Notes under the pieces: model-generated | What the model was told of the DNA's origin: nothing | What the model saw: only the letters and a program-made list of their open reading frames with translations | Databases searched by the model: none | Position numbers and translations under genes: made by a program | In this document: positions 1 through 6,652 of the stretch, piece after piece | Position numbering within the stretch: the first letter of the stretch is position 1 | How the letters are laid out: each line of letters starts with the position of its first letter | Assembly (NCBI GenBank): GCA_946480495.1 | Contig: CAMLKO010000011.1 | Location: 1 to 13,648 of the forward strand | Length of the DNA: 13,648 bases | Origin: an uncultured Caulobacteraceae bacterium | GTDB lineage: Bacteria; Pseudomonadota; Alphaproteobacteria; Caulobacterales; Caulobacteraceae | Reading direction: 5' to 3'

Positions 1-1064
1 GGGCCGGACTGGCGGTAGCCTTCCGCATAGACGCCGACGACGGACTGGCTGCCGCCGCTGACGCGGTTTCCGGCGAGGTTGGTTCCGAAATGCTCGCGGG
101 TCTCGCCGTCGGCGCCGCGCGCGTCGGCGCCGACTTCCCAGCCGCCGCCGGGACCGTCCTTGCGGAGCGCCGCGTTGAAGCCCGCGCCCCAGGCGGGGGT
201 GGCGTACTGCTCGTTGGTGGTGAGGCCCGTCGTGCGGCTGCCGGTGCGGTTCTCGAGGTCCGAGTGCTTGATCCAGCCCTGCAGCCGCCAGCCCGTGCCG
301 ATGCCCGGCGAGGTGTCGGCGATGGCGGCCGAAAGGGTCGCGCCCACCGACCGTGAATTGCCGCCGACCTGGCCCGCGCCCCGCGCTTCCTCATAGCCCG
401 AGAGGCGGACGGCGAGGTCGCTCCCGCCGAGGTCCGGCGCCCAGCGGATGGCGGCCGAGGAGGCGTGGAAGAACAGCGGCGCGTCGTAGGGCGTGCGCCC
501 GGTCCGCACCGAAATCCAGCCGTCGCTCTTTTCGGTGGAAGCCGTGACGAAGACGTCGCCCAGGGCCGCCGCCGCGGCTGCACCCAGCAGGCCGCGGTCG
601 CCGGCGTAGAGGTCGTACTCGCCGTGCTCCGGCGCATGGGTGCGTTCGGCGAGCTGGATGACGCCTGTGAGGGCTCCAGCGCCATAGGGCCCTGCCCCTG
701 CTCCGCGCACGATGCGGGCCTGCTCGATGCCGATGGGCGGCAGGCCCGACCAGATGACCCAGCCGCCGAAGGGGTCGTTCTGGGGAACGCCGTCGAGGGT
801 GACGAGCGCGCGGCTGGCGCCTGACCCGGCGATGGAGCGGACGCTGATCCCCTGGGTGGTGGGGTTGGAGGCGTTGGACGAGGTGCGCCGGAAGAGCTGG
901 ACGCCCGGCGTGTCGACCAGCGCCGCGTCAAGGCGAGGCGCCGTGGCGATGGCCTCCTCGCCGACCGTGACGATGGCGAAGGCGCGGTCCACCGGCGAGG
1001 GCGGCAGGCGCGCGGCCTCAACGGTGACCTGGGCTACGGTGGGCGGCGGAGGGACGGCGGGCAT
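1..1064 (-). CDS. TonB-dependent outer-membrane receptor, N-terminal part (C-terminus beyond the left edge); no signal peptide visible
   Basis: About 354 codons are visible, reading from ATG at 1064 towards base 1 with no stop. They encode a plug domain (about residues 25-140) and the start of the beta-barrel. Plug features are the segment ALVDTPGVQLFRR (48-60), QGISVRSI (71-78), LVTLDGVPQNDPFGGW (87-102) and IVRGAGAGPYGAGALTGVI (118-136). TVAQVTVEA (9-17) resembles a TonB box. Such receptors import scarce ligands across the outer membrane using TonB/ExbBD. The start lies 12 nt after the stop of the PQQ dehydrogenase, on the same strand, so the two are probably co-transcribed. A PQQ receptor (PqqU/YncD-like) is therefore a plausible inference, not shown by the sequence. 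Oddity: the protein begins almost at the TonB box and lacks an export signal. The in-frame TAA four codons upstream rules out an earlier start in this frame, and no hydrophobic signal appears in the other frames nearby. Confidence 0.9.
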   Translation of the reverse strand, partial: MPAVPPPPTVAQVTVEAARLPPSPVDRAFAIVTVGEEAIATAPRLDAALVDTPGVQLFRRTSSNASNPTTQGISVRSIAGSGASRALVTLDGVPQNDPFGGWVIWSGLPPIGIEQARIVRGAGAGPYGAGALTGVIQLAERTHAPEHGEYDLYAGDRGLLGAAAAAALGDVFVTASTEKSDGWISVRTGRTPYDAPLFFHASSAAIRWAPDLGGSDLAVRLSGYEEARGAGQVGGNSRSVGATLSAAIADTSPGIGTGWRLQGWIKHSDLENRTGSRTTGLTTNEQYATPAWGAGFNAALRKDGPGGGWEVGADARGADGETREHFGTNLAGNRVSGGSQSVVGVYAEGYRQSG

Positions 1065-1076
1065 GTGCCGCCCGGT

Positions 1077-3191
1077 TTACTTCGCCGCCGTGGCCGCCGC
1101 CATCCTCGCCTTCTGGGCGTTGGCCACCGACAGCACGTACTGCCGGATCTGCTCGGCCTCCTGTGGGCTGAGGAAGGCGGCGAACGAGACCATGCCGCGC
1201 TCCTTGCGGTCGCCGTCGATCACCACGCCCTTCCAGGCGCCGGCGTCACGCGTGATGGCCGAGTAGCGCAGGTCGGGGATCGAGAATTCCGAGACCGCGC
1301 TCGCGCCGTGACAGACCGAGCAGTTGTTGTGGTAGCCGAGCTTGCCGGCGTCGATGTCGGCCGTTGCGCCGGTGACCGGCGGCAGGTCGGTCAGCTCCAT
1401 GGGCACGCTGGCCGCGGGCTCGGGCAGCGTGGCCTTGCCGTTCAGCTTGAAGACCAGCAGCCGCCGCACGCCGTTGGAGCGCGGATCGACGCCGGCGCCG
1501 GCGGTGGTGGAGAAGGCCCCGCCCCAACCGGCCATCAGCGCCACGTACTGCTCGCCGTTGATCTCGTAGGTCATCGGCGGGGCGACCACGCCGGTCTGGG
1601 TCTTGTAGCTCCACAGCTTCTTGCCGTTGGCGGCGTCGTAGGCGGCGAACTCGCCGGTGGCGTTGCCCTGGAAGACGAGGCCGCCGGCCGTGGCCAGCAC
1701 GCCGCCGTTCCAGGGGCCCTCGTACTGCACGCTCCAGCGCGGCGCCTGGGCGATGGGGTCCCAGGCGATCAGGCGTCCCTTCAGCGAGGCGCGGATGGCC
1801 TTGAGCTGGGCCTCGTCGTCCGGCAGCGCGGAAATCAGGGTGTCGACGCCGAGGTTCCAGGCGCCGGCCCGATACTTGTAGTTGGTCTTGGCCCCGCCCG
1901 GCTGCATGTAGGGGAACGGGATTTCCTGGGCCGGGATGTAGACGAGGCCGGTCTGCGGGCTGAAGGCCATCGGCTGCCAGTTGTGGCCGCCCAGCGGACC
2001 GGGCGAAGCCAGCGCGACGCCGGCCGTATAGCGGGCGTTGGGCGTCTCGATGGGACGGCCGCTGGCGTCGATGCCGGTGGCCCAGCTGGTCGGCACATAG
2101 TTGCGGGCGCTGATCAGCTTCCCGTTCGTGCGGTCGATCAAATAGAAGAAGCCGTTCTTCGGCGCCTGCATCAGCACCTTGCGGACGGTCCCGCCGACGT
2201 TGATGTCGGCCAGGATGATGTGCTGGGTGGCCGTGTAGTCCCAGCTTTCGCCGGGCGTCGTCTGATAGTGCCAGACGTACTGGCCGGTGTCGGGCTTGAG
2301 CGCCACGATCGACGACAGGAAGAGGTTGTCGCCGCCGCCCGGCGAGCGGACCTCGCGGTTCCACGGCGAGCCGTTGCCGACGCCGATGTAGAGCAGGTCG
2401 AGGTCGGGGTCGTAGGCCATCGAGTCCCAGACCGTGCCGCCGCCGCCCGCCTGGAAGTCGGCGCCGGGCCAGGTCGCCCGCATGTTGTCGAGCACGTTGT
2501 CGGACGCGGCGTTGTCGCGCGGGTTCTGGCTGGGGACGGTATAGAACCGCCAGACGAGCTTGCCCGTCTCTGCGTCGTAGGCGCTGATGTAGCCGCGCAC
2601 GCCAAGCTCGGCGCCGCCGTTGCCGATCAGGACCTTGTCCTTGATGACGCGCGGCGCGCCGGTGATCGTATAGGGCTTCGACTGGTCGACAGTGACCACC
2701 GACCACAGCCGCTTGCCGGTCTTGGCGTCCAGCGCCTCCAGCCGGCCGTCGAGCGTGCCGACGTAGACCTTGCCCTTCCACAGCGCCACGCCGCGGTTCA
2801 CCGCGTCGCAGCAGGCTTTCACGTCGGTGGCGCGGGCGACCTTCGGGTCGTAGGTCCAGATGAGCTTGCCAGTCCGGGCGTCAAAGGCGCGGACGACCGA
2901 CCAGGAGGAGGTGGTGTACATCACCCCGTCGGCGACCAGGGGCGTGGCCTCGATGCCGCGCTCTTCGGGCAGGTCGAAGCTCCAGGCCAACCCAAGCTGG
3001 CTGACGGTCTCGCGGTTGACCTTGTCGAGCGGGCTGAAGCGCTGCTCGGAGTAGGTGCGGCCGTTGGTCAGCCACTCACCGGGCGTCTTGTCGGCGTTGA
3101 TGATGCGGGTCGCATCGACCGGCCCGTGGTGTTGATTGCAGCCGGCCAGCAACAGAACGGCGGCCGCCAGCACGCCCAGACGCTTTCCCAT
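1077..3191 (-). CDS. PQQ-dependent, haem c-containing alcohol dehydrogenase (type II quinohaemoprotein), predicted lipoprotein
   Basis: This 704-residue protein oxidises alcohols (or similar substrates) with pyrroloquinoline quinone and passes electrons to its own haem c. Residues 1-18 form a lipoprotein signal with lipobox LLAGC (Cys18), so it is probably membrane-anchored. The eight-bladed PQQ propeller covers about 30-590, with the vicinal Cys127-Cys128 pair typical of the family. Likely Ca/PQQ ligands are Glu195 (GGAEL), Asn273 (GNGSPW) and Asp318 (SWDYT), Asp318 also being the probable catalytic base. The position two after Asp318 is Thr rather than Asp, which argues for a calcium enzyme and against a lanthanide (XoxF-like) one. 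The C-terminal cytochrome domain (about 612-690) has CSVCH at 624-628 and Met667 as likely sixth ligand. Length suits type II enzymes, which are usually soluble, so the lipobox is unusual. The start is supported by AGAGAGGA shortly upstream. The TonB receptor follows after 12 nt; no PQQ biosynthesis gene is in the window. Confidence 0.95.
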   Translation of the reverse strand: MGKRLGVLAAAVLLLAGCNQHHGPVDATRIINADKTPGEWLTNGRTYSEQRFSPLDKVNRETVSQLGLAWSFDLPEERGIEATPLVADGVMYTTSSWSVVRAFDARTGKLIWTYDPKVARATDVKACCDAVNRGVALWKGKVYVGTLDGRLEALDAKTGKRLWSVVTVDQSKPYTITGAPRVIKDKVLIGNGGAELGVRGYISAYDAETGKLVWRFYTVPSQNPRDNAASDNVLDNMRATWPGADFQAGGGGTVWDSMAYDPDLDLLYIGVGNGSPWNREVRSPGGGDNLFLSSIVALKPDTGQYVWHYQTTPGESWDYTATQHIILADINVGGTVRKVLMQAPKNGFFYLIDRTNGKLISARNYVPTSWATGIDASGRPIETPNARYTAGVALASPGPLGGHNWQPMAFSPQTGLVYIPAQEIPFPYMQPGGAKTNYKYRAGAWNLGVDTLISALPDDEAQLKAIRASLKGRLIAWDPIAQAPRWSVQYEGPWNGGVLATAGGLVFQGNATGEFAAYDAANGKKLWSYKTQTGVVAPPMTYEINGEQYVALMAGWGGAFSTTAGAGVDPRSNGVRRLLVFKLNGKATLPEPAASVPMELTDLPPVTGATADIDAGKLGYHNNCSVCHGASAVSEFSIPDLRYSAITRDAGAWKGVVIDGDRKERGMVSFAAFLSPQEAEQIRQYVLSVANAQKARMAAATAAK

Positions 3192-3258
3192 GGTTTCCTC
3201 TCTCCGATGGCCGCCTCTCCGGGCGGTTCAAACGCCAGTATGAGAGGGCTTTCAAAGA

Positions 3259-4254
3259 TCAGGCAAGCTGTGCCGCAGGGGCAAGCAGGGGGCGGCGCAA
3301 CGCCGCAAGCACCGGCGTCTCCACGAACCGCCAGACGAGCCAGCCGCTTGCCGTCCCGATGACAAAGGCGACGGGCGGAAACCACGGCGTATCCCAGATG
3401 CCGAGCAGCAACGCCGCGGCCCCCATGGCCAGCGTGTGGGTCAGGTAGATCGAGTAGGAGGCGTCGCCGAGGCTCTTCAGCAGCGGGATCTCAGGCAGGC
3501 CGCCGTCGCGCTCGATGGCGGTCAGTCCCGTCACCAGCATCAGCGCGGGCATGCCCCAGAACAGCGGCCGCCAGCGGTCCCACTCGACGCCGAACAGGCT
3601 CATCGCCGCAAAGGCGCAAAGCCCGCCGATGAACAGGCCCCAGCCCGCGTGACGGCCGGGCGCGATCCCCTCTTCCATGAACCGCGCCAGCCACATGCCG
3701 CCCGCGAACTCCAGCAGCAGCGGATTGCAGAGCATGATGTAGATCGGCGGGTAGATGAATCCGATGAAGGTCAGGCTCGCCAGCGCCAGCGTCAGCACCA
3801 TCGCGCGCTTGGCCACTGGGATCATCAGCGCGCCGGCGAACAGGACGTAGAAGACCGCCTCGTAGTTCAGCGTCCAGCCCACCGGCAGGATGGGGAACGG
3901 GAGGCCCTGCGGGTTCAGGTGCTGGATGAAGGCGAGCGAGGCGAAGACGTGCCAGGGCGTCGGCTGGATGTCGCGGAAGCGCTCGGGGAAGAACAGCGCC
4001 GAGACGACCAGTCCCAGCGTCACGATCCAGTAGAGGGGCGCGATGCGGACGGCGCGTCGGCGCAGGAAGGTGACCGGCGTCACCTCCGAACCGGAGGTCG
4101 TGCGCCACATGATGAAGCCGCTGATGACGAAGAAGACGTCGACGCCGGCCGAGCCCACGTCAAAGCCGATATGCGCCCACTGGCAGGCATGGAAGGCCAC
4201 CACCGAGAGGGCGGCCATGGCGCGCAGGTATTGAATGGAAAGAAGCGGCTTCAC
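3259..4254 (-). CDS. Acyltransferase-3 family integral membrane protein (OafA/YrhL type)
   Basis: This is a membrane O-acyltransferase that typically transfers acetyl or other acyl groups to surface polysaccharides or lipids; the acceptor cannot be told from sequence. Numbered from the GTG at 4254 (331 residues), the hallmarks are LLSIQYLRAMAAL near the N-terminus, His22 in VVAFHA (the conserved catalytic His region), GVDVFFVISGF (37-47), RRRAVRIAPLYW (65-76), PVGWTLNYEAVFY (124-136), SLGDASYSIYLTH (261-273) and FVETP (310-314). About ten hydrophobic segments alternate with short loops, as expected. Start choice is uncertain: an in-frame TTG at 4290 would add 12 residues, but neither site has a convincing ribosome binding site. 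GTG was preferred because family members commonly begin just before the LSIQYLRA motif. The gene lies 67 bp upstream of the PQQ dehydrogenase on the same strand, so co-transcription is possible but not shown. Confidence 0.9.
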   Translation of the reverse strand: MKPLLSIQYLRAMAALSVVAFHACQWAHIGFDVGSAGVDVFFVISGFIMWRTTSGSEVTPVTFLRRRAVRIAPLYWIVTLGLVVSALFFPERFRDIQPTPWHVFASLAFIQHLNPQGLPFPILPVGWTLNYEAVFYVLFAGALMIPVAKRAMVLTLALASLTFIGFIYPPIYIMLCNPLLLEFAGGMWLARFMEEGIAPGRHAGWGLFIGGLCAFAAMSLFGVEWDRWRPLFWGMPALMLVTGLTAIERDGGLPEIPLLKSLGDASYSIYLTHTLAMGAAALLLGIWDTPWFPPVAFVIGTASGWLVWRFVETPVLAALRRPLLAPAAQLA

Positions 4255-4301
4255 CGGCCGGACAATCCGGGGCGAGCCGCTCTTTTGCAAGAAGGAAGGG
4301 A

Positions 4302-4341
4302 TGCGGCGCGGCGGCCAGGGGGGCTAACCCGCCGCGCCGCA
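4302..4341 (-). terminator. GC-rich hairpin after the Gly/Ser/Ala-rich gene, possible terminator or attenuator
   Basis: A perfect 13-bp inverted repeat (4302-4314 with 4329-4341, core GCGGCGCGGCGG) has a 14-nt loop and starts 8 nt beyond the stop codon of the gene ending at 4350. On the minus strand it is followed by CATCCCTTCCTTC rather than a clean U-tract, so it is not a canonical intrinsic terminator. It could reduce read-through into the acyltransferase or protect the upstream mRNA 3' end. Confidence 0.45.
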
Positions 4342-4349
4342 AGGCGGCG

Positions 4350-5156
4350 TCAGTAGCTGACGCCGGTCGAGCCGGAGCCGTTCGCCGAACCGGAGGCGTT
4401 GGCGCTGACGTCGGGGTGGATGCTTTGAGCGGTGTTCACCGCCTGGTTGGCCGCGCCGGTCGCCTGGGCCTTGGCCGCGCGGGCCTTGGCCTTCGCCTGG
4501 CCGGCGGTTTCATAGGCCGTGTCGAGCAGGCCCGAGGTGTCGGGCGCCGCATAGGCCTGGCCGCCCGCCGAGCCGTTGGCCGAGGCGTTGGCCTTCGCGC
4601 CCTTCTTGCTGGCCGAAGCCGAGGCCGAGCCGGAGCCCGAACCGTTGGCCGAGCCGCCGAGCGAGCCCAGCAGGTCGCCGGAGCCGCTGGCCGAACCGCG
4701 GCCCGATGTCGAACCGGAGGCCGAAGGCGATCCGCTCAGCGCGCCGAGCACATTCGCCGATCCGGTCGCCGAACCCGCACCCGAAGCCGTCCCGGACAGC
4801 GCGCCGGTGGCGGTATTGGTCACGTTGCCGACGACGTTGCTGCCCTGGCTGGCCGCAGCGCGGGCCTGGGCTTCAGCCTTGCGTTCGGCCGCACGGGCCT
4901 TGCGCACGCTGGTGCTGGTGTCGGGAAGGTCGAGGCCGGGCGTCATGATGGAACCGTGGCCGTTGCCCGTGACCGAACCCATGGCGCCGCCGGTGACGCC
5001 GCCGAGCCCGCCAAGGCTGCCGACGCCGCCAAGGGCTCCGCCAAGCGAGCCACCGAGACCGCCCGTGACGCCGCCCAGCAGCTGGGCGTTGGCCGTGGTC
5101 GCCGCGCCGAGCATCCCACAGATGGCCGCCGCGCAAAGGAAAGCTGACTTTCGCAT
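4350..5156 (-). CDS. Secreted Gly/Ser/Ala-rich low-complexity protein, function unknown
   Basis: I do not recognise a family. The 268-residue product has a clear Sec signal peptide (residues 1-24, cleavage after TANA). The mature part falls into four zones: a Gly-rich LGG/VTGG stretch (26-64); a basic Ala/Glu helical segment (84-102, RKARAAERKAEAQARAAA); a long Ser/Gly/Ala tract (about 115-200) with GSANGSGS-like repeats and a KKGAK patch near 184-188; and a second Ala/Lys helical stretch (219-245) before another Ser/Gly/Ala tail ending in SY. The mature part lacks Cys and Trp, as would suit a flexible surface, matrix or adhesive protein (inference). The start at 5156 was preferred because GGGAG lies 8 nt upstream; the ATG at 5162 would sit only 2 nt from it. 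It lies downstream of the S8 protease on the same strand but has its own ECF-like promoter element. Low complexity makes homology searches unreliable. Confidence 0.8.
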   Translation of the reverse strand: MRKSAFLCAAAICGMLGAATTANAQLLGGVTGGLGGSLGGALGGVGSLGGLGGVTGGAMGSVTGNGHGSIMTPGLDLPDTSTSVRKARAAERKAEAQARAAASQGSNVVGNVTNTATGALSGTASGAGSATGSANVLGALSGSPSASGSTSGRGSASGSGDLLGSLGGSANGSGSGSASASASKKGAKANASANGSAGGQAYAAPDTSGLLDTAYETAGQAKAKARAAKAQATGAANQAVNTAQSIHPDVSANASGSANGSGSTGVSY

Positions 5157-5212
5157 GATCATTACTCCCTTGTTCGAGGCTCAGGCGTTCAGCGCCGCCT
5201 CTCACTGGGACC

Positions 5213-5239
5213 AACGACGCGCCTGCGGCATTTCATCCC
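5213..5239 (-). promoter_or_regulatory. Predicted ECF-type promoter of the Gly/Ser/Ala-rich gene
   Basis: Reading on the minus strand, GGGATGAAAT (5239-5230), 13 nt, then CGTT (5216-5213), preceded by GT. This matches the element in front of the ECF sigma gene in length, spacing and most bases. Treating GGGAT as -35 and CGTT as -10 gives an 18-nt spacer, which suits ECF promoters. A start site near 5205 would leave a leader of about 50 nt before the ATG at 5156. Confidence 0.6.
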
Positions 5240-5256
5240 AGGCGGTTTCAGATTTT

Positions 5257-6555
5257 TCAGCGGAGCGTTTTCGGAGCGACGCGGACGTCTTCGCCCACCA
5301 GGCCGCGGCCGTAGGTCCTGTCGGCGCCCTTGGGACCGAGATCCTTCGCCTGCCGGGCAAGCGTGGCGATAGCGGCCTGCGCCGCGGCGGGGCTGCGGCC
5401 GTCCATGGCCTGCGCGAGCTTGCCGGCCACGATGGGCGCGGCGAACGAGGTGCCCCGCACCGACCCGAAGCCGCTATCCGAGGCCGCCGCCATGTCCGCG
5501 CCGGGCGCGGCGAAGTCGACGTGCCTGGCGCGTCCGGCCTCCATCAGCACACGGCCGCGCGCATCGACGCCGGTGACGGAGACCACCTGGGGGTAGGACG
5601 CCGGATAGAGCGGCGGGGCGGCGGGACCGTCGTTGCCGACGGCGGCGACGACCAGGGTGCCTTGCGCCGAGAGCGCCTTCACCACCGCCTCCAGCGAGGC
5701 GTTGGGCGGGCCGACGAGGCTGACGTTGACCACCGGCACGTGTTCCTGCGCCATCCAGGCCAGACCGCGCACCACCGCCGCGGCCGAGCCGCCGGTCGGG
5801 CCGGTCCCATAGACATCGGCCACCAGCAGCGAGGCTCCAGGGGCCGCCCCGTGAAAGGCCCCTGCCCTGCCGGCCAGCAGCGAGGCGGTCGCCGTCCCGT
5901 GGGCGGCCGGGCGCACGCCGCCGGGCGCAAAGCCGCGCTGCTCGATGTGCAGGCCCGCCAGCGCCGGGTGGCCGGCGTTGACGCCGGTGTCCACGAGGCC
6001 GACGCGGACGTTGCTCTGGCCTGAGCCGCCGGGCGGCGCGGCCGTCGAAGGCGCGGCGGCGCCGGCCTCCGTATAGATGTGGTCGTAGTCGTACTGGCCG
6101 GCGGGATCGGCCTTGCGCAGCCGTTTGACCGCCTGGCGGGCGTTGAGGCCCGGCGGCGTCGTCAGGGTAACGAGGGTGACGTCGAGCCCGTCGAGGGTTT
6201 CCTGCCGGGCGATCTGGAAGCCGAGCTTGCGGGCGATATCGAGCGACTGCGGGTTGGGTGAGACGGCGAGGACTTCGCCGCGGACGACGGCCTCGCCGTG
6301 ATCGTCGATGTCGATCTCGCGCGGGTGTTCGCGGATGAGGGTCTGGACCTGCAGGCGCCGCAGGTCGATGAGATTGGTGATGGCGCCAAGATCCGGCGTC
6401 TCGATCGGCAGGGCGCGTTGAACGTCGCTGATCACCCCGCCCACGCTGGGCAGCGGCAGCCTCGGCAGGAGCTGGGCAGCGGCGGGCGCGGCAAGCCCCG
6501 CCGCCAGCGCGAGCGGCGCCAATGCGATCAGGGTGCGGCGGCGACGCTGGTTCAT
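5257..6555 (-). CDS. Secreted subtilisin-like serine protease (peptidase family S8) with long propeptide region
   Basis: This 432-residue protein is predicted to be exported and to cut proteins in the periplasm or outside the cell. The signal peptide ends at about residue 27 (cleavage after PAAA). Residues 28-180 form a pre-catalytic region with a likely I9-like propeptide (about 98-162, including LGFQIARQETLDGLDVTLV), which in this family acts as folding chaperone and inhibitor. The catalytic triad is intact: Asp189 in GLVDTGVN, His219 in AHGTATASLLAG and Ser370 in GTSFAAP, with oxyanion Asn308 in AVGNDG. The linker at 164-182 (Ala/Pro/Gly-rich) is a plausible maturation site. The gene is divergent from the ECF sigma factor, sharing a 97-bp intergenic region with superimposed promoter elements, so sigma-dependent expression is likely. 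It precedes the Gly/Ser/Ala-rich secreted gene. The ribosome binding site is weak. The substrate is unknown. Confidence 0.93.
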   Translation of the reverse strand: MNQRRRRTLIALAPLALAAGLAAPAAAQLLPRLPLPSVGGVISDVQRALPIETPDLGAITNLIDLRRLQVQTLIREHPREIDIDDHGEAVVRGEVLAVSPNPQSLDIARKLGFQIARQETLDGLDVTLVTLTTPPGLNARQAVKRLRKADPAGQYDYDHIYTEAGAAAPSTAAPPGGSGQSNVRVGLVDTGVNAGHPALAGLHIEQRGFAPGGVRPAAHGTATASLLAGRAGAFHGAAPGASLLVADVYGTGPTGGSAAAVVRGLAWMAQEHVPVVNVSLVGPPNASLEAVVKALSAQGTLVVAAVGNDGPAAPPLYPASYPQVVSVTGVDARGRVLMEAGRARHVDFAAPGADMAAASDSGFGSVRGTSFAAPIVAGKLAQAMDGRSPAAAQAAIATLARQAKDLGPKGADRTYGRGLVGEDVRVAPKTLR

Positions 6556-6597
6556 GATGAAGCTCTGCCCTACAGGTTAGCCTAAATTGAGGACTCA

Positions 6598-6624
6598 GGG
6601 ATGAAACGCGCCGTATCGGTCGTT
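6598..6624 (+). promoter_or_regulatory. Predicted autoregulatory ECF-type promoter of the sigma/anti-sigma operon
   Basis: GGGATGAAAC (6598-6607), 13 nt, then CGTT (6621-6624), preceded by GT. A start site near 6632 would leave about 20 nt of leader before the GTG at 6653. The same element stands before the Gly/Ser/Ala-rich gene and, with one -35 mismatch, on the opposite strand here for the protease. ECF operons commonly activate themselves. The assignment rests on pattern sharing within the window only. Confidence 0.6.
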
Positions 6625-6629
6625 TCATC
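6600..6629. repeat. 9-bp inverted repeat, 12-bp spacer, in the protease/sigma intergenic region
   Basis: GATGAAACG (6600-6608) is matched exactly by CGTTTCATC (6621-6629). Each half carries the -35 core of one promoter and the -10 of the other. It could equally be an operator for a dimeric regulator; the ECF promoter reading is preferred because the Gly/Ser/Ala-rich gene has the same element without the symmetry. Confidence 0.85.
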
Positions 6630-6631
6630 CA
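6605..6631 (-). promoter_or_regulatory. Predicted ECF-type promoter of the S8 protease, superimposed on the sigma promoter
   Basis: Reading on the minus strand, TGGATGAAAC (6631-6622), 13 nt, then CGTT (6608-6605). It differs from the other two copies by T for G at the first -35 base. A start site near 6597 leaves about 40 nt before the ATG at 6555. Because it uses the same bases as the plus-strand promoter, the two cannot both be occupied at once. Confidence 0.55.
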
Positions 6632-6652
6632 TCGACAGAGGCAAGGCCGCTG

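Noticed and set aside
3192..3258. Possible fourth copy of the ECF promoter element before the PQQ dehydrogenase (TGAAA, then CGTT)
   Set aside because: The GGGAT part is missing and the spacing is one base longer, so the match is likely chance.
1065..3362. Long plus-strand open frame opposite the PQQ dehydrogenase
   Set aside because: Composition is Arg/Ala/Gly/His-rich with no motif; it mirrors the high-GC codon bias of the real gene on the minus strand.
4576..6024. Plus-strand Pro/Glu-rich open frame opposite the Gly/Ser/Ala-rich gene and the protease
   Set aside because: The Pro/Glu repeats are the antisense reading of Ser/Gly/Ala codons; it bridges two genes and has no start signal.
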